64,000 bases of DNA, taken from NCBI RefSeq assembly GCF_010365305.1, contig NZ_CP048279.1, positions 2,418,001 through 2,482,000 of the forward strand, written 5' to 3'. The notes under the pieces are model-generated. The model was not told the DNA's origin and ran no database searches. It saw only the letters and a program-made list of their open reading frames with translations. Shown here one piece after another: positions 9,134 to 18,492 of this stretch (the stretch's first letter is position 1; every line of letters begins with the position of its first letter). Position numbers and translations under genes: made by a program. Source of the stretch: Staphylococcus sp. MI 10-1553 (GTDB taxonomy: Bacteria > Bacillota > Bacilli > Staphylococcales > Staphylococcaceae).

Positions 9134-9884
9134 GTTGCACACCACCTAACACACTTTGGTTTTGAATAATTTCTTGGTAAAAGTGTGAAGCGGGTTTATC
9201 GCCTTGATATAACTCTGTATGAATTTGACCATCCTTCAACATAATAACACGATTCGCATAACTTGCTGCTACCGGATCGTGTGTGACCATCACAATCGTC
9301 GTCTTCATGTGGCGATTAATCATATCTAAACGTTTCAACAAATCTTGTGCACTCTTAGAATCCAATGCCCCAGTAGGTTCATCCGCAAAAATAATAGCTG
9401 GTTTGCCAATTAAAGCACGCGCCGCTGCCGTTCTTTGCTTTTGACCTCCAGAGATTTCATTTGGATATTTTTGACTTAAATCAGTTATTCCAAGCGCATC
9501 CGTCACTTCTTGGTAGCGTTGCTCTGCTTCAGATTTGTTAATTTTTCTAATAGACAAAGGTAACATTATATTTTCACGTACTGTCAAAGTATCTAAAACA
9601 TTATAATCTTGAAATATAAAACCGACATTTTGTTTTCTGAATTGAGAGAGCTGTTTGTTGGACATTCGCGTGATGTCTTGCTTGTTCACTTCAATTGTTC
9701 CTCTTGATACATAATCAATTGAACTTAAAACATTTAATAATGTCGTCTTACCTGAACCAGAAGGCCCCATAATTGCTATAAATTCGCCTTCTTCAACTTT
9801 GAAATTAATGTCTTTTAAAACTTCAAAGCTTTGTTTTTTATTCCCATATATTTTACTCACATGACTCACATTTAAAATGGACAC
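9123..9884 (-). CDS. vraF: VraF, ATPase of the antimicrobial-peptide resistance ABC system
   Basis: ABC ATPase of 253 residues, the same length as S. aureus VraF. Walker [10 protein letters not shown] near residue 40, Q-loop IFQDYN, signature ISGGQKQR and Walker [14 protein letters not shown] are all present, and the C-terminal YQGD...QSVLGGV resembles the S. aureus protein. It energises VraG and is needed for GraS sensing. The gene overlaps vraG and is separated from graS by about 100 bases, so it may have its own GraR-controlled promoter. Confidence 0.94.
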   Translation of the reverse strand: MSILNVSHVSKIYGNKKQSFEVLKDINFKVEEGEFIAIMGPSGSGKTTLLNVLSSIDYVSRGTIEVNKQDITRMSNKQLSQFRKQNVGFIFQDYNVLDTLTVRENIMLPLSIRKINKSEAEQRYQEVTDALGITDLSQKYPNEISGGQKQRTAAARALIGKPAIIFADEPTGALDSKSAQDLLKRLDMINRHMKTTIVMVTHDPVAASYANRVIMLKDGQIHTELYQGDKPASHFYQEIIQNQSVLGGVQHAF

Positions 9885-9988
9885 GATTCCTCACTCCTTC
9901 ATCAAATTTATATTGTTATTTTATCGAGAATACAATGATTAATCGTGCGTATCATGTGACAAAACGCATGCCTCATGTGACACTTTTG

Positions 9989-11011
9989 TCACTTTGACAT
10001 ACGCGCAATATTTTCGTTCTGCTTTGGGAAATGAATCGAGACCGTTGTACCTTCACCTACTTCGGAATCAACAGTCACTTGAATACCTAAAGCGTCACGT
10101 ACAGCATCTACTAAGTAAAGCCCCATTCCCGAAGAAACACGTTGATAGCGCTTATTTTTACCAGTGTAGCCTCTTTTAAATATACGTGGCAAATCGTGTG
10201 CAGCTATACCGCTTCCTCTATCTTGAATATGTAAGTGCACTTGCTCATATTTAAATGTCGTATAAATCGAAATATCAGCATGATTAGAGTATTTAATTGC
10301 GTTCGATATAATTTGACGAATCACCATCCGAATCCACCGCTTATCCGTATAAACGGTCAATGTGTTTGACACAGATAAATCAAAACCTATCCCTTTTTGT
10401 AAACAGAGGTGGCGTGTTTGTTGTATTTCTTCAATCAAAATGCTACGTAATTTAACACTTTCGAAATACATATCGTTAGATTGATGATTAAGTCTCGCTA
10501 TAAACAACTGTTGATCGAGCATATAATCAATACGGGACCATTCAAACATTAATTGATGTCGGCGTTCACTGTTTTCTTCTTTTTCAATCAACAATTTTAA
10601 AGCTGTAACAGGCGTTTTAATGTCATGAATGAACTCCGTCATACTTTGTTCACTTAAATTAATCCAATGCTGCTGTTCACCAATAGATTGTTGGAGTTGT
10701 CGTATTTTCACTTGTAAATAATCTAAAGTCACTTTTTCAAAAGGCGACTCAGCTAAGTGACGATGCAATAAAGATTCTACTTCTGAATATGTTTCCAGTC
10801 GTTGATAAAAACGAGTTTCTTTCATATAGGTGCGTATTAAAAAAGCGAGCGTTATAAACCACTTTAAGCCTATGAAATACCACAAGCTATTAAGCGATAT
10901 CATTTCGTCCAAAGCACCGAGCAATAAAAAAAGTAAATCCAGAGTAATTAATAAGCCAATCCAAGCAATGCGTTCTTTTAAAAAAAAGAGTACCCACTTA
11001 ATTGTTTTCAT
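9989..11011 (-). CDS. graS: GraS, intramembrane-sensing histidine kinase
   Basis: Sensor kinase of about 340 residues with two N-terminal membrane segments (about 15-33 and 45-61) joined by a very short external loop (GALDEMISLNSLW), the hallmark of BceS/GraS kinases that rely on a partner transporter. The H-box TEFIHDIKTPV puts the phosphorylated histidine at H129; N, G1 (RGSGIA) and G2 (GMGLYL) boxes follow. The acidic loop residues are fewer than in S. aureus GraS, which may change its peptide preference. The gene overlaps graR; ATG at 11011 is preferred since it gives MKTIKWV, like the S. aureus start. Confidence 0.94.
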   Translation of the reverse strand: MKTIKWVLFFLKERIAWIGLLITLDLLFLLLGALDEMISLNSLWYFIGLKWFITLAFLIRTYMKETRFYQRLETYSEVESLLHRHLAESPFEKVTLDYLQVKIRQLQQSIGEQQHWINLSEQSMTEFIHDIKTPVTALKLLIEKEENSERRHQLMFEWSRIDYMLDQQLFIARLNHQSNDMYFESVKLRSILIEEIQQTRHLCLQKGIGFDLSVSNTLTVYTDKRWIRMVIRQIISNAIKYSNHADISIYTTFKYEQVHLHIQDRGSGIAAHDLPRIFKRGYTGKNKRYQRVSSGMGLYLVDAVRDALGIQVTVDSEVGEGTTVSIHFPKQNENIARMSK

Positions 11012-11678
11012 GTGCAAGATAGCCTTTCCCTACTTTTGTTTCTATTACCCTATCCAAGCCAATATCGGCTAATTTTTTACGTAAACGATTAACATTCACA
11101 GTTAATGTATTATCACTCACAAATGCTTCATCATCCCATAAAGCTGTCATCAACGTATCACGGGATACAATTTGATTTTTATGCTTGAGTAAAATCTCCA
11201 AAATAAGCATTTCCGTTTTAGATAACACTGCTGTTTGTTCTGTTCTTACTATCGTTCCTTTAGACAAATCTACAACACTGTCTCGCCACAAGATGGTCCG
11301 TCGTTCTTCTTGATTATATTGATACACACGCCGAAAAATAGCTTGTAATTTCGCAATAAGTACAGGCATATGAAACGGTTTTTGTATATAGTCATCTGCA
11401 CCGATTTCCATACTCATCACTTGATCCATTGGATGATCACGTGATGATATAAATATAATCGGTACATTCGCATGCTGCCGAATTTGTCGTGTCCAATGGA
11501 AACCATCAAATTTGGGCAATGTAATATCCATCAAAATAATATGCGGGTCCGCTTGTTGATACTCTTGAAAAACTTTGTCAAAATCTTGAATACAAGTAAC
11601 ATGATAATCCCATGACATCAATGCCTCAGTGATTTGTTGACATAATGTTTGATCATCTTCTACCAATAATATATCCAA
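10998..11678 (-). CDS. graR: GraR, response regulator
   Basis: OmpR-type regulator of 226 residues. The receiver domain (1-115) has the acidic pair D8/D9, phospho-acceptor D51 in ILMDITLP and K in QKPF; a winged-helix domain follows (TALWDDEAFVSDNTLTVNVNRLRKKL). It controls cell-envelope charge genes such as dlt and mprF in S. aureus. A TTG at 11678 is chosen as start, because GGAG lies seven bases upstream and the product MDILLVEDD aligns with S. aureus MQILLVEDD; the GTG at 11687 sits inside the ribosome binding site. Overlaps graS and follows graX by a few bases. Confidence 0.93.
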   Translation of the reverse strand: MDILLVEDDQTLCQQITEALMSWDYHVTCIQDFDKVFQEYQQADPHIILMDITLPKFDGFHWTRQIRQHANVPIIFISSRDHPMDQVMSMEIGADDYIQKPFHMPVLIAKLQAIFRRVYQYNQEERRTILWRDSVVDLSKGTIVRTEQTAVLSKTEMLILEILLKHKNQIVSRDTLMTALWDDEAFVSDNTLTVNVNRLRKKLADIGLDRVIETKVGKGYLAHENN

Positions 11679-11683
11679 ACCCG

Positions 11684-12604
11684 TCACTCCTTCGTATAAT
11701 GCAAATCTTCACCGTTTTGTTGGCGATCATAATAATTTTGAATACGACATTTCGTATCAAACCCTCTCACAAGCATTTGAAAAAATGGGACTTGAATAAA
11801 ATAGCTAACCGGCCACCATGCTCTTGGAATATAGTCAAATAAATGGACAATGACCACATCTAATTGCTGAATATAACGAAATTCTATAATTGCGTGTTTT
11901 CCATCTTTAACTTTTGCTATACGTCCTTTGATCAATTTGAGTCTATAAAGCATGTTATCTATTTTATTCATTTCAAATACCATCAACAACCGCTTTTGCT
12001 TTTTGTCGTACACCTCAATTTGATGATTCACGTATCGAATTGAAACACGTGTCCCAGGTGTTTGCGTCAACCATACCCCCATTTGATGGATAAAACTGTC
12101 TAAAGGCCACTTCAATGGTTTCGGAATATGATGTACTAGGCGTATATCATTATATTTGGCACCTTGGAATTCAACAGAAATATGTGGACGGTTGATTTGT
12201 TTGCTTGTAAAACGCACAGGCACACCGTACACGCCTAATTGCTGTATCGTTTCATCGTCAAATTGACTGCCTTTAACATAGATGATTTCTTTGACACCTT
12301 GTTGTGCAGCAGCCCGTCCGAAATTATCAGCAGCAATCATGTTTAAGTCTTTAGCTAATGCTCTTGTCATCTTAGCCGAATGCTTCGTTGGATCTAAAAA
12401 GTAAACCGCGATATCTATGTCGCGCATCGCTCTTAGAACGTCGAGATAATTGTAAATATCAGCCTCAATCCAATTCACTGCTGAATGCGCTTGATTTTTA
12501 GGATACTTAGAAATCGTATGGATGCAACAACGCTCAGCAAGTGTATGAATGAGTGTTTTTCCAATATAACCTGTCCCACCAGCTAGTAACACATTGGGTT
12601 TCAT
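11684..12604 (-). CDS. graX: GraX, NAD(P)-binding auxiliary protein of GraRS
   Basis: A 306-residue protein with an N-terminal Rossmann motif AGGTGYIGKTL (about residues 8-18), typical of atypical short-chain dehydrogenases of the NmrA/YbjT type, and a C-terminal domain of unknown activity. In S. aureus GraX is a cofactor that interacts with GraR. It heads the graXRS-vraFG cluster in the same order as S. aureus. Start at 12604 is preferred over 12625 because AAAGGAG is six bases upstream. Enzymatic activity is not known. Confidence 0.9.
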   Translation of the reverse strand: MKPNVLLAGGTGYIGKTLIHTLAERCCIHTISKYPKNQAHSAVNWIEADIYNYLDVLRAMRDIDIAVYFLDPTKHSAKMTRALAKDLNMIAADNFGRAAAQQGVKEIIYVKGSQFDDETIQQLGVYGVPVRFTSKQINRPHISVEFQGAKYNDIRLVHHIPKPLKWPLDSFIHQMGVWLTQTPGTRVSIRYVNHQIEVYDKKQKRLLMVFEMNKIDNMLYRLKLIKGRIAKVKDGKHAIIEFRYIQQLDVVIVHLFDYIPRAWWPVSYFIQVPFFQMLVRGFDTKCRIQNYYDRQQNGEDLHYTKE

Positions 12605-12749
12605 AGTGAACTCCTTTCCGATCAATACCTTGTATTTAACAGCTTATCTGTGCTATAGAAATTTCCTAAATATCTTATTTTGCGTTACAATAAATGTAAA
12701 TATCTATTAATGATGAGGCGCACGAAAAACATGAAATGGAGTTGAAAGC

Positions 12750-13277
12750 ATGTCAGTAACAATTAGAGAAGTCAGTATTAACGATGTCAATGCATTCACC
12801 GCACTGATGCAACAAGTCTTTGAAGAGTCAGAATATATGCTTTATGATCCTGGCGAATATATGCCCTCATTTGAAAATGCCATTTCAAAGATGGAAGAAG
12901 TCATCACTTCACCCCATTTAGCCATTTTTGTTGCTCAAAAAGAAGAGCAACTTGTCGGCTATCTAACAGTTAAAACAAAGACGCTTCATCGGATTGCACA
13001 TATTGCTGAAATATCTATTGGTGTATTACGTCAATACCAAAATGCAGGCATAGGCTATCAACTTCTTCAACAATGTATTGAATGGTGTCGTCAACACGAG
13101 GTTACACGCCTTTCTCTAAGCGTTGTTACTGAAAATAAAGCAGCTGTTCAATTCTATAAACGCGCAGGATTCAATATTGAGGGTGAACTCCAACATACAC
13201 TCAAAATTGACAATCGTTACTACAACTCATTTGTCATGGCTTATTTGTTATCTTCTCCTTCAAGTCCGACACCTTAA
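12750..13277 (+). CDS. GNAT-family N-acetyltransferase
   Basis: A 175-residue acetyl-CoA-dependent acetyltransferase. The core is visible: VGYLTVKTKTLHRIAHIAEISIGVLRQYQNAGIGYQLL, where the Q/R-x-x-G-x-A-like loop (RQYQNAGIG near residue 92) binds the cofactor pyrophosphate, and VVTENKAAVQFYKRAGF is the classic motif B. The ending resembles RimI/RimJ or SpeG-like members, but the substrate cannot be told. It is divergent from graX and convergent with the esterase gene. Confidence 0.88.
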   Translation: MSVTIREVSINDVNAFTALMQQVFEESEYMLYDPGEYMPSFENAISKMEEVITSPHLAIFVAQKEEQLVGYLTVKTKTLHRIAHIAEISIGVLRQYQNAGIGYQLLQQCIEWCRQHEVTRLSLSVVTENKAAVQFYKRAGFNIEGELQHTLKIDNRYYNSFVMAYLLSSPSSPTP

Positions 13278-13337
13278 TAACTCTATTTTATCATTTTATG
13301 AAGTTCGGCTCACATAATCGTCATTTTTTATATTTAA

Positions 13338-13434
13338 AAGCACTGAAATCTATTAAAATGATGTATATTCCATAAAGTTAGGTTTTTAGTCCTATTTTTA
13401 GAATGCACATCGACAGTTAAAGATTTCAGTGCTT
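13338..13434. terminator. Long-loop inverted repeat between convergent genes
   Basis: AAGCACTGAAATCT (13338-13351) and AGATTTCAGTGCTT (13421-13434) are a perfect 14-base inverted repeat with 69 bases between. On the minus strand the outer arm is followed by TTTTAAATATAAAAAA, so it may end transcription of the esterase; on the plus strand there is no T run. The loop is much longer than usual. Confidence 0.5.
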
Positions 13435-13438
13435 GTAA

Positions 13439-14464
13439 TTAGTTATCATATGGATTTAAGTTAATTTCAGTGTGATCCGTATCCTTATTATCTGTACCAA
13501 CTTGTGTGCCTGTTGTATTTCTACTTAAAAAGCTTAGAACTTTTTGAATATTCTTTTTGGATTCTGGTTTATTGAGATGAAATTGGTATTGATGTTTCAA
13601 GTGATGTGTTCCATCAAAGAAAAATCGATCCACTGAGACCCCTTTCTCTTCTAATGCATGCGCGAAACTTTCATTTTGACTCATAAAAGGGTCATCATCC
13701 CCTACAGATAAAAATGTCGATGGAAAATCTTTAGTAATTTGATTCTCTGTTGACATTTCAGCAATATTTTTAGAACTCATCTCCCATTTTTTTACACCTA
13801 AGTAACTTCTCATAAATAAATTAATTCTCGGAAATTCCGTCGAACGCACGGTTTTCATATCATAAAATCCACCAAAGAAAATAGCTGCTTTCAGTTGTTC
13901 TGGCTTAAATTGCTGTTCAAATCCCATATCAGCACGCAATTGTGGATTCGTTTGAATAGCTGTAAACTGACTGTTAATTTGTGCGCCCGCAGAATCCCCA
14001 CCGATAATCACTTCATCTAAATTAATGGGTAACTCTTGCTCGTGCGCCTTAATAAAACGAACTGCATTGTCCATTTGAATGAGTGGTGTCGGATATTGAT
14101 ATTCCGGAGCCAACGCATAATTGACATTAACCACAACATAACCGCGCTCTACAAATTGCGCCAATAAAGGGTTTTTATATTGCTTATCCCCTGCGATAAA
14201 GCCACCGCCGTGTGCCCAAAAAATTACAGGGAGTTGTTCATCAGCACTTACATGCTTAGGCATAATAACGTCGAGTTGACTATTCGGCAAGCCTTCCATG
14301 TAAGTAATGTCTTTAAATACTGAAACATTTTTATTTTGAATTGATACTTTATTTTGTTCCTCTCTTGATAGTCGAGGTTCAAAAAAATAGCCGGCGATGA
14401 GACCGGCTATAACGAGTAAAATGATTGATGTAATCAAAATCCATCTTTTTCTACGATTTGTCAT
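13439..14464 (-). CDS. Membrane-anchored alpha/beta hydrolase (esterase)
   Basis: A 341-residue protein with one N-terminal membrane segment (about 9-28) and an extracellular hydrolase of the hormone-sensitive-lipase type. The oxyanion-hole motif FWAHGGGF (near 84-91), nucleophile elbow GGDSAGA (near 153-159), a later acidic residue in GDDDPF and HHLKHQ for the histidine are visible. Carboxylesterase activity is likely, substrate unknown. The C-terminal about 30 residues are hydrophilic. No lipobox is present, so the N-terminal segment is a signal anchor. Single gene with GAAAGGAAAG before the start. Confidence 0.85.
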   Translation of the reverse strand: MTNRRKRWILITSIILLVIAGLIAGYFFEPRLSREEQNKVSIQNKNVSVFKDITYMEGLPNSQLDVIMPKHVSADEQLPVIFWAHGGGFIAGDKQYKNPLLAQFVERGYVVVNVNYALAPEYQYPTPLIQMDNAVRFIKAHEQELPINLDEVIIGGDSAGAQINSQFTAIQTNPQLRADMGFEQQFKPEQLKAAIFFGGFYDMKTVRSTEFPRINLFMRSYLGVKKWEMSSKNIAEMSTENQITKDFPSTFLSVGDDDPFMSQNESFAHALEEKGVSVDRFFFDGTHHLKHQYQFHLNKPESKKNIQKVLSFLSRNTTGTQVGTDNKDTDHTEINLNPYDN

Positions 14465-14506
14465 TCCAATCTTTCCTTTCGGAAAAATTGTAACATATCC
14501 TATTAA

Positions 14507-15574
14507 TTAAGCAATGAATTTCTTATCTTGTGATTTTCTATAGAAGTATTTCACGACTACTGCAACAACGATAAATAGACCGATAACCCCCATCATTGGA
14601 TAAACGACAGCGATTAAACCTTCAAAGCCTACGAAACTCAATGCGTATGCTAATGGGACAATAATAGAAATCATTAAATAATAACGCTTAGTATATGGTG
14701 ATGTAAAACGTGCGGCGAATGAATAAGATAAACCTAAAATCGTATTATACATGACTGCTAACATCACGATAGAAAGTACAAATGTTAAAATAGGTGATAT
14801 TTTTCCAGCTAAAACTAATGTAGGAATTGCTGCATCTTTAATCTCTGTATATTCAGAGTGAAGCGCAAAGTTGATTAAACCTAATAGTACGAGATAGACA
14901 ACACCACCGATTAAGCCGCCTAAACCTGAAACTAAACGTTTAGATGCATCGCCACCGATAGCTACAAGTGTACTAAAACCTACTGCGAAAGCTAAACCAC
15001 CATAGTTAAAACCATTCCAAATCGCGATACCTAAATTCGGCTTTTCCACTACACTGTTGATTTTTGAAAATGGAATAGAACCTTGGAATAATGATGCTGC
15101 GGCAATCAGTACAACTAACACAATCAGTACCGGTGTCACAATACCTAATGCACGCACAATCTTATTGAAGTCCATTAATAACGTAATATAAACGACAATA
15201 CACATAATCAATGCGCCAAGCCATGTTGGCACGCCGAAACTTTCATTAAATGTTGAACCTGCACCTGCAATCATCGTAATCGTTACAGCATACAATGATA
15301 AAATTAAAACGTAATCAATCACAAGTCCAAGTTTTTTACCAAATAAATACTCTAGTGTTGATCCATGGTTTTCCGCGTCAAAAGCTGTTCCAATTTTCGC
15401 AACTTGACGACCGATAAATGTCAAGATTAACCCCGAAATCACCACACCTATATAGGAATAAATACCGAACTGACTAAAAAATTGCAGTACTTCTTGACCT
15501 GTAGAGAAGCCGGCACCGACCACTACCCCTACATAGGCAAAAGCTATCTTTATAGCTTCACTATATTTTTTCAT
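14507..15574 (-). CDS. YkvI-family polytopic membrane protein
   Basis: A 355-residue protein with about ten membrane segments. The opening KIAFAYVGVVVGAGFSTGQEVLQFF has the GAGF(S/A)TGQE motif of the YkvI family, part of the amino-acid/polyamine transporter superfamily (LeuT-like fold). The substrate is unknown. GAGGAGGTC stands before the ATG. Transcribed alone or with the esterase 43 bases downstream. Confidence 0.8.
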   Translation of the reverse strand: MKKYSEAIKIAFAYVGVVVGAGFSTGQEVLQFFSQFGIYSYIGVVISGLILTFIGRQVAKIGTAFDAENHGSTLEYLFGKKLGLVIDYVLILSLYAVTITMIAGAGSTFNESFGVPTWLGALIMCIVVYITLLMDFNKIVRALGIVTPVLIVLVVLIAAASLFQGSIPFSKINSVVEKPNLGIAIWNGFNYGGLAFAVGFSTLVAIGGDASKRLVSGLGGLIGGVVYLVLLGLINFALHSEYTEIKDAAIPTLVLAGKISPILTFVLSIVMLAVMYNTILGLSYSFAARFTSPYTKRYYLMISIIVPLAYALSFVGFEGLIAVVYPMMGVIGLFIVVAVVVKYFYRKSQDKKFIA

Positions 15575-16078
15575 ACTGTTTTGACCTCCTCGTTAGCAAA
15601 ACACGTTAAACATTAAAACATATTCATTCATTAATTTCAAATTTCATCAAGTTACAAAAACATCTGCATCCCTTGATACAACAGCGTTCATGACATCATC
15701 AAATTCATTTCCACTCTATTTTTTATACCCTTAATCGAATAAACAAACGCTATAATGTATTGTTTTTGTATTTTTATTCATATTCAAAGAAAAATTAAGG
15801 GCAATTTCTTATAAGAATGCAAAAAACATGGAAAAATTGCATTATTTTTTCATCATGACACTTGAAGTAATTATTTTATAACACGCATTTTATCGAAATT
15901 TCATATTAATTGTAACATTATACATAACTAAACAGAAATATTAATTTTTAAAAATGAAGCGCATTCTATTTGAAAACGAGACCGACTTTCTGCCCTTAGC
16001 CTTGTCTTTTAAAGTGACAATGCATAAGAAAAAAGACTAAGAAAACTTCATTTCCTAGCCCCTAAAACCACGATTTAA
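15575..16078. other. Intergenic region
   Basis: About 500 AT-rich bases between the start of the YkvI-like gene and the end of the MFS gene. It holds the MFS terminator (16027-16060) and the YkvI promoter region. No gene is seen on either strand. Confidence 0.6.
16027..16060 (-). terminator. Terminator of the DHA2-type MFS gene
   Basis: On the minus strand GCTAGGAAA and TTTTCTTAGT form a stem with one or two G-U pairs, then CTTTTTTCTT. Confidence 0.7.
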
Positions 16079-17527
16079 TCATTGTTCTGATGATTGTGAA
16101 GCAGCTTCTCGTAATTTCTTTTCTTTAGAAGCGTTTGTTAATCTAAACGCGAAGAAAATACCTATTACAATCAAAACAATTGCGAAAATATAAGCACTGT
16201 GCATCCCCATAGTCATCGCTTTGTTGAGGATGACTTGTGTCACATGCTCATGTTTTGAAATTTCGTTATTTTGTACGCCTGAAACGATACCTACAAACAC
16301 CGCAATACCTGTTGCCCCTGCAATCGGTTGTAGGACGTTAAAAATCGCTGTGCCGTGTGGGTACTTATCTTGCGGCAAAGCATTTAAACCATTGGTACTT
16401 GCTGGCATCATAATAGAAGCAATGCCGACCATGAGTACAATATAAGCAATCACAAAGACATAAACCGGAATACCTGGATGAATCGTCGTGTAGAATATCG
16501 CTACTGCTAAGAGTAAAAACAAACCAGGAATAACCATTTTACGAGGTCCAAATTTGTCAAACAAACCTCCCATAAACGGTGAAAGTAGACCATTTAACAA
16601 AGCTCCCGGTAGTAAAATAAGGCCTGCAACTTTAGCAGAGAATCCCATTGGTCCTTGTAAATACATCGGCATAACAATTTCAGACGCAAACATACTCATC
16701 ATCACAATAACAAAAATAATCATCCCTTTACGGAAATTGTGATAATGCAACACGCGAAAATCTAAAATAGGTTCCTCTAAAATAAACTGTCGACGTATAA
16801 AAGCGCCAATACTAATTAATCCAATAACGAGTGGTACGGCGATTTGCCAATTCAATAAGCCGCCATCTACAGAACTCACTTTGGACACACTGAAGATTAA
16901 TCCTGTAATACCGACCGTTGATAAAACAATTGACAGTATATCGATTTTGGGTCGTGTGACTTCTCCAACATTTTTCAAGAAAATAAATGCAAATACAAAT
17001 GTAAATAACATAAACGGAATGACGATAAAAAACAACCAACGCCATCCTAAATAGTCAACAATGACACCTGATAAAGTCGGCCCTAGTGCAGGTGCGAACA
17101 TAATAATCAATCCAAACGTCCCCATAACACGCCCTCTCACTGACTCATCAAATAAAAGTAGCATCGCATTCATAATAAGCGGAATCATCAAGCCAGTCCC
17201 CACTGCTTGAATCATTCGCCCTGTTAATAACATCGGAAAATTCACAGCAAAACCTGACACGAATGAACCTACTGTAAAAATGACGAGTAGCCCTAAAAAT
17301 AATCGTCTTGTCGTAAACCATTGAATAATTAACGCTGAAAGTGGTGAAACAATCCCCATAATCATCATAAAACCACTAGCCATCCACTGCACAGTCGTTC
17401 TAGAAATATCAAAGTAATGCATCAGCTCTTGTAATGCAATATTCAATAATGTTTCATTTAAAATCATGAAAAAAGCACCAATGAGAAATACCGTCATAAT
17501 CATTTTTGAATAACTTTTGTTCTCCAT
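16079..17527 (-). CDS. DHA2-family multidrug MFS transporter
   Basis: A 482-residue major-facilitator protein with about 14 membrane segments, the topology of the DHA2 (EmrB/QacA/LmrB) drug:proton antiporters. Motif C, the antiporter signature, is visible as MFAPALGPTLSGVIVDYLGWRWLF near residue 143, and the motif A region is near 68 (WFTTRRLFLGLL, weakly conserved). FLNxNETLLNIAL near the start (residues 17-32) matches the D1/D2 family motif. Substrates cannot be predicted. Single gene with GAGGGAG before the ATG. Confidence 0.87.
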   Translation of the reverse strand: MENKSYSKMIMTVFLIGAFFMILNETLLNIALQELMHYFDISRTTVQWMASGFMMIMGIVSPLSALIIQWFTTRRLFLGLLVIFTVGSFVSGFAVNFPMLLTGRMIQAVGTGLMIPLIMNAMLLLFDESVRGRVMGTFGLIIMFAPALGPTLSGVIVDYLGWRWLFFIVIPFMLFTFVFAFIFLKNVGEVTRPKIDILSIVLSTVGITGLIFSVSKVSSVDGGLLNWQIAVPLVIGLISIGAFIRRQFILEEPILDFRVLHYHNFRKGMIIFVIVMMSMFASEIVMPMYLQGPMGFSAKVAGLILLPGALLNGLLSPFMGGLFDKFGPRKMVIPGLFLLLAVAIFYTTIHPGIPVYVFVIAYIVLMVGIASIMMPASTNGLNALPQDKYPHGTAIFNVLQPIAGATGIAVFVGIVSGVQNNEISKHEHVTQVILNKAMTMGMHSAYIFAIVLIVIGIFFAFRLTNASKEKKLREAASQSSEQ

Positions 17528-17828
17528 AATTCAACTCCCTCTTTTTTTCGAATTGGTTTATTATACACAAATCGACAATAAATAGATACATATACAATTT
17601 TCTTTTCAATAATTCATTTCAACTTCATTAAAATATCAGTATTATACTTCAAATTACACCACTTATATTCCCGCGTTGCGTAGTTCTCAAAACCACTTCA
17701 TTAGTGAATCAATATTTTTTGATAAAACAGAGAAATAGGTTCGCGCAATCTGTATCCACACCTTAAACATCAACGCAAAAAAACCATCCAATGCTTGAAT
17801 CACATCGAATGGTTACTATTCAAAAAAA
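17528..17828. other. Intergenic region with a terminator
   Basis: About 300 bases with no gene. Positions 17776-17814 hold the terminator of the hypothetical gene to the right; the rest contains the presumed MFS promoter. Confidence 0.55.
17776..17814 (-). terminator. Terminator of the 165-residue hypothetical gene
   Basis: On the minus strand AACCATTCGATGT and GCATTGGATGGTT pair with a few G-U pairs and are followed by seven T. Confidence 0.85.
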
Positions 17829-18326
17829 TTATGCATCTTTATAATGACTTAATTGGTCAAAGTCAACAACCACTTGATCCATACGTTTTGCAGTATCTTT
17901 CAATACATTACGCGCTACTTTATTGCTCGGATCAAGTTTTAAAATTTGTTTCGAAACTTCGAAAGCTTTTTTATCAGAAATCACAGGTTCCGGAAGTGCA
18001 TGTAACAATAACATTTGCAACAAGCTCTTCACCTCTTTCCCCTTCGTCAAATCAATAGAAGATTCGGCATGATAATACGCTGCCTCAATTGCACCTGGCA
18101 CGTCACTTAAAGGGTATACGAGTAATAGAAAAGCTAAGTCATGGATTTCAGTTGTTTCTTCTTCTTTAATCATGTACAACAAACAAGTGTAATACATGAC
18201 ACTTTCATCTTCATACGCACTGGAAATATAGGCTTCTTCAAATTCTAAAAAATCAGTGGCAGACATTAAATTTTTCACTGCATCAAATTCGCCGTTTAAG
18301 ACATGTCTCTTTATTAAATCTTGCAT
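17829..18326 (-). CDS. Helical hypothetical protein, possibly TPR-like
   Basis: A 165-residue acidic cytosolic protein with no recognised family. It is predicted to be almost entirely helical, with repeating patterns such as DLAFLLLVYPLSDVPGAIEAAYYHAE and a final segment (SKQILKLDPSNKVARNVLKDTAKRM) that looks like a single TPR or half-TPR motif. The ATG at 18326 is chosen because AGGAGG lies seven bases before it; the longer frame from 18350 would run through that site. It stands alone between the MFS gene and fhuG with its own terminator. Function unknown. Confidence 0.75.
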   Translation of the reverse strand: MQDLIKRHVLNGEFDAVKNLMSATDFLEFEEAYISSAYEDESVMYYTCLLYMIKEEETTEIHDLAFLLLVYPLSDVPGAIEAAYYHAESSIDLTKGKEVKSLLQMLLLHALPEPVISDKKAFEVSKQILKLDPSNKVARNVLKDTAKRMDQVVVDFDQLSHYKDA

Positions 18327-18492
18327 GGCTCGTCCTCCTGAATGTGCCATAGTCCAATCACTTTCATCTTAACATACTTGCTAAAAGAATACAGATTGGC
18401 GAATCACATTAAGTCCAATTTTATCAAATTTTTTAATACAATGAACATTTTAACATATTTTATAGAAATATACTTCAATCTTGAGGCTGAAA

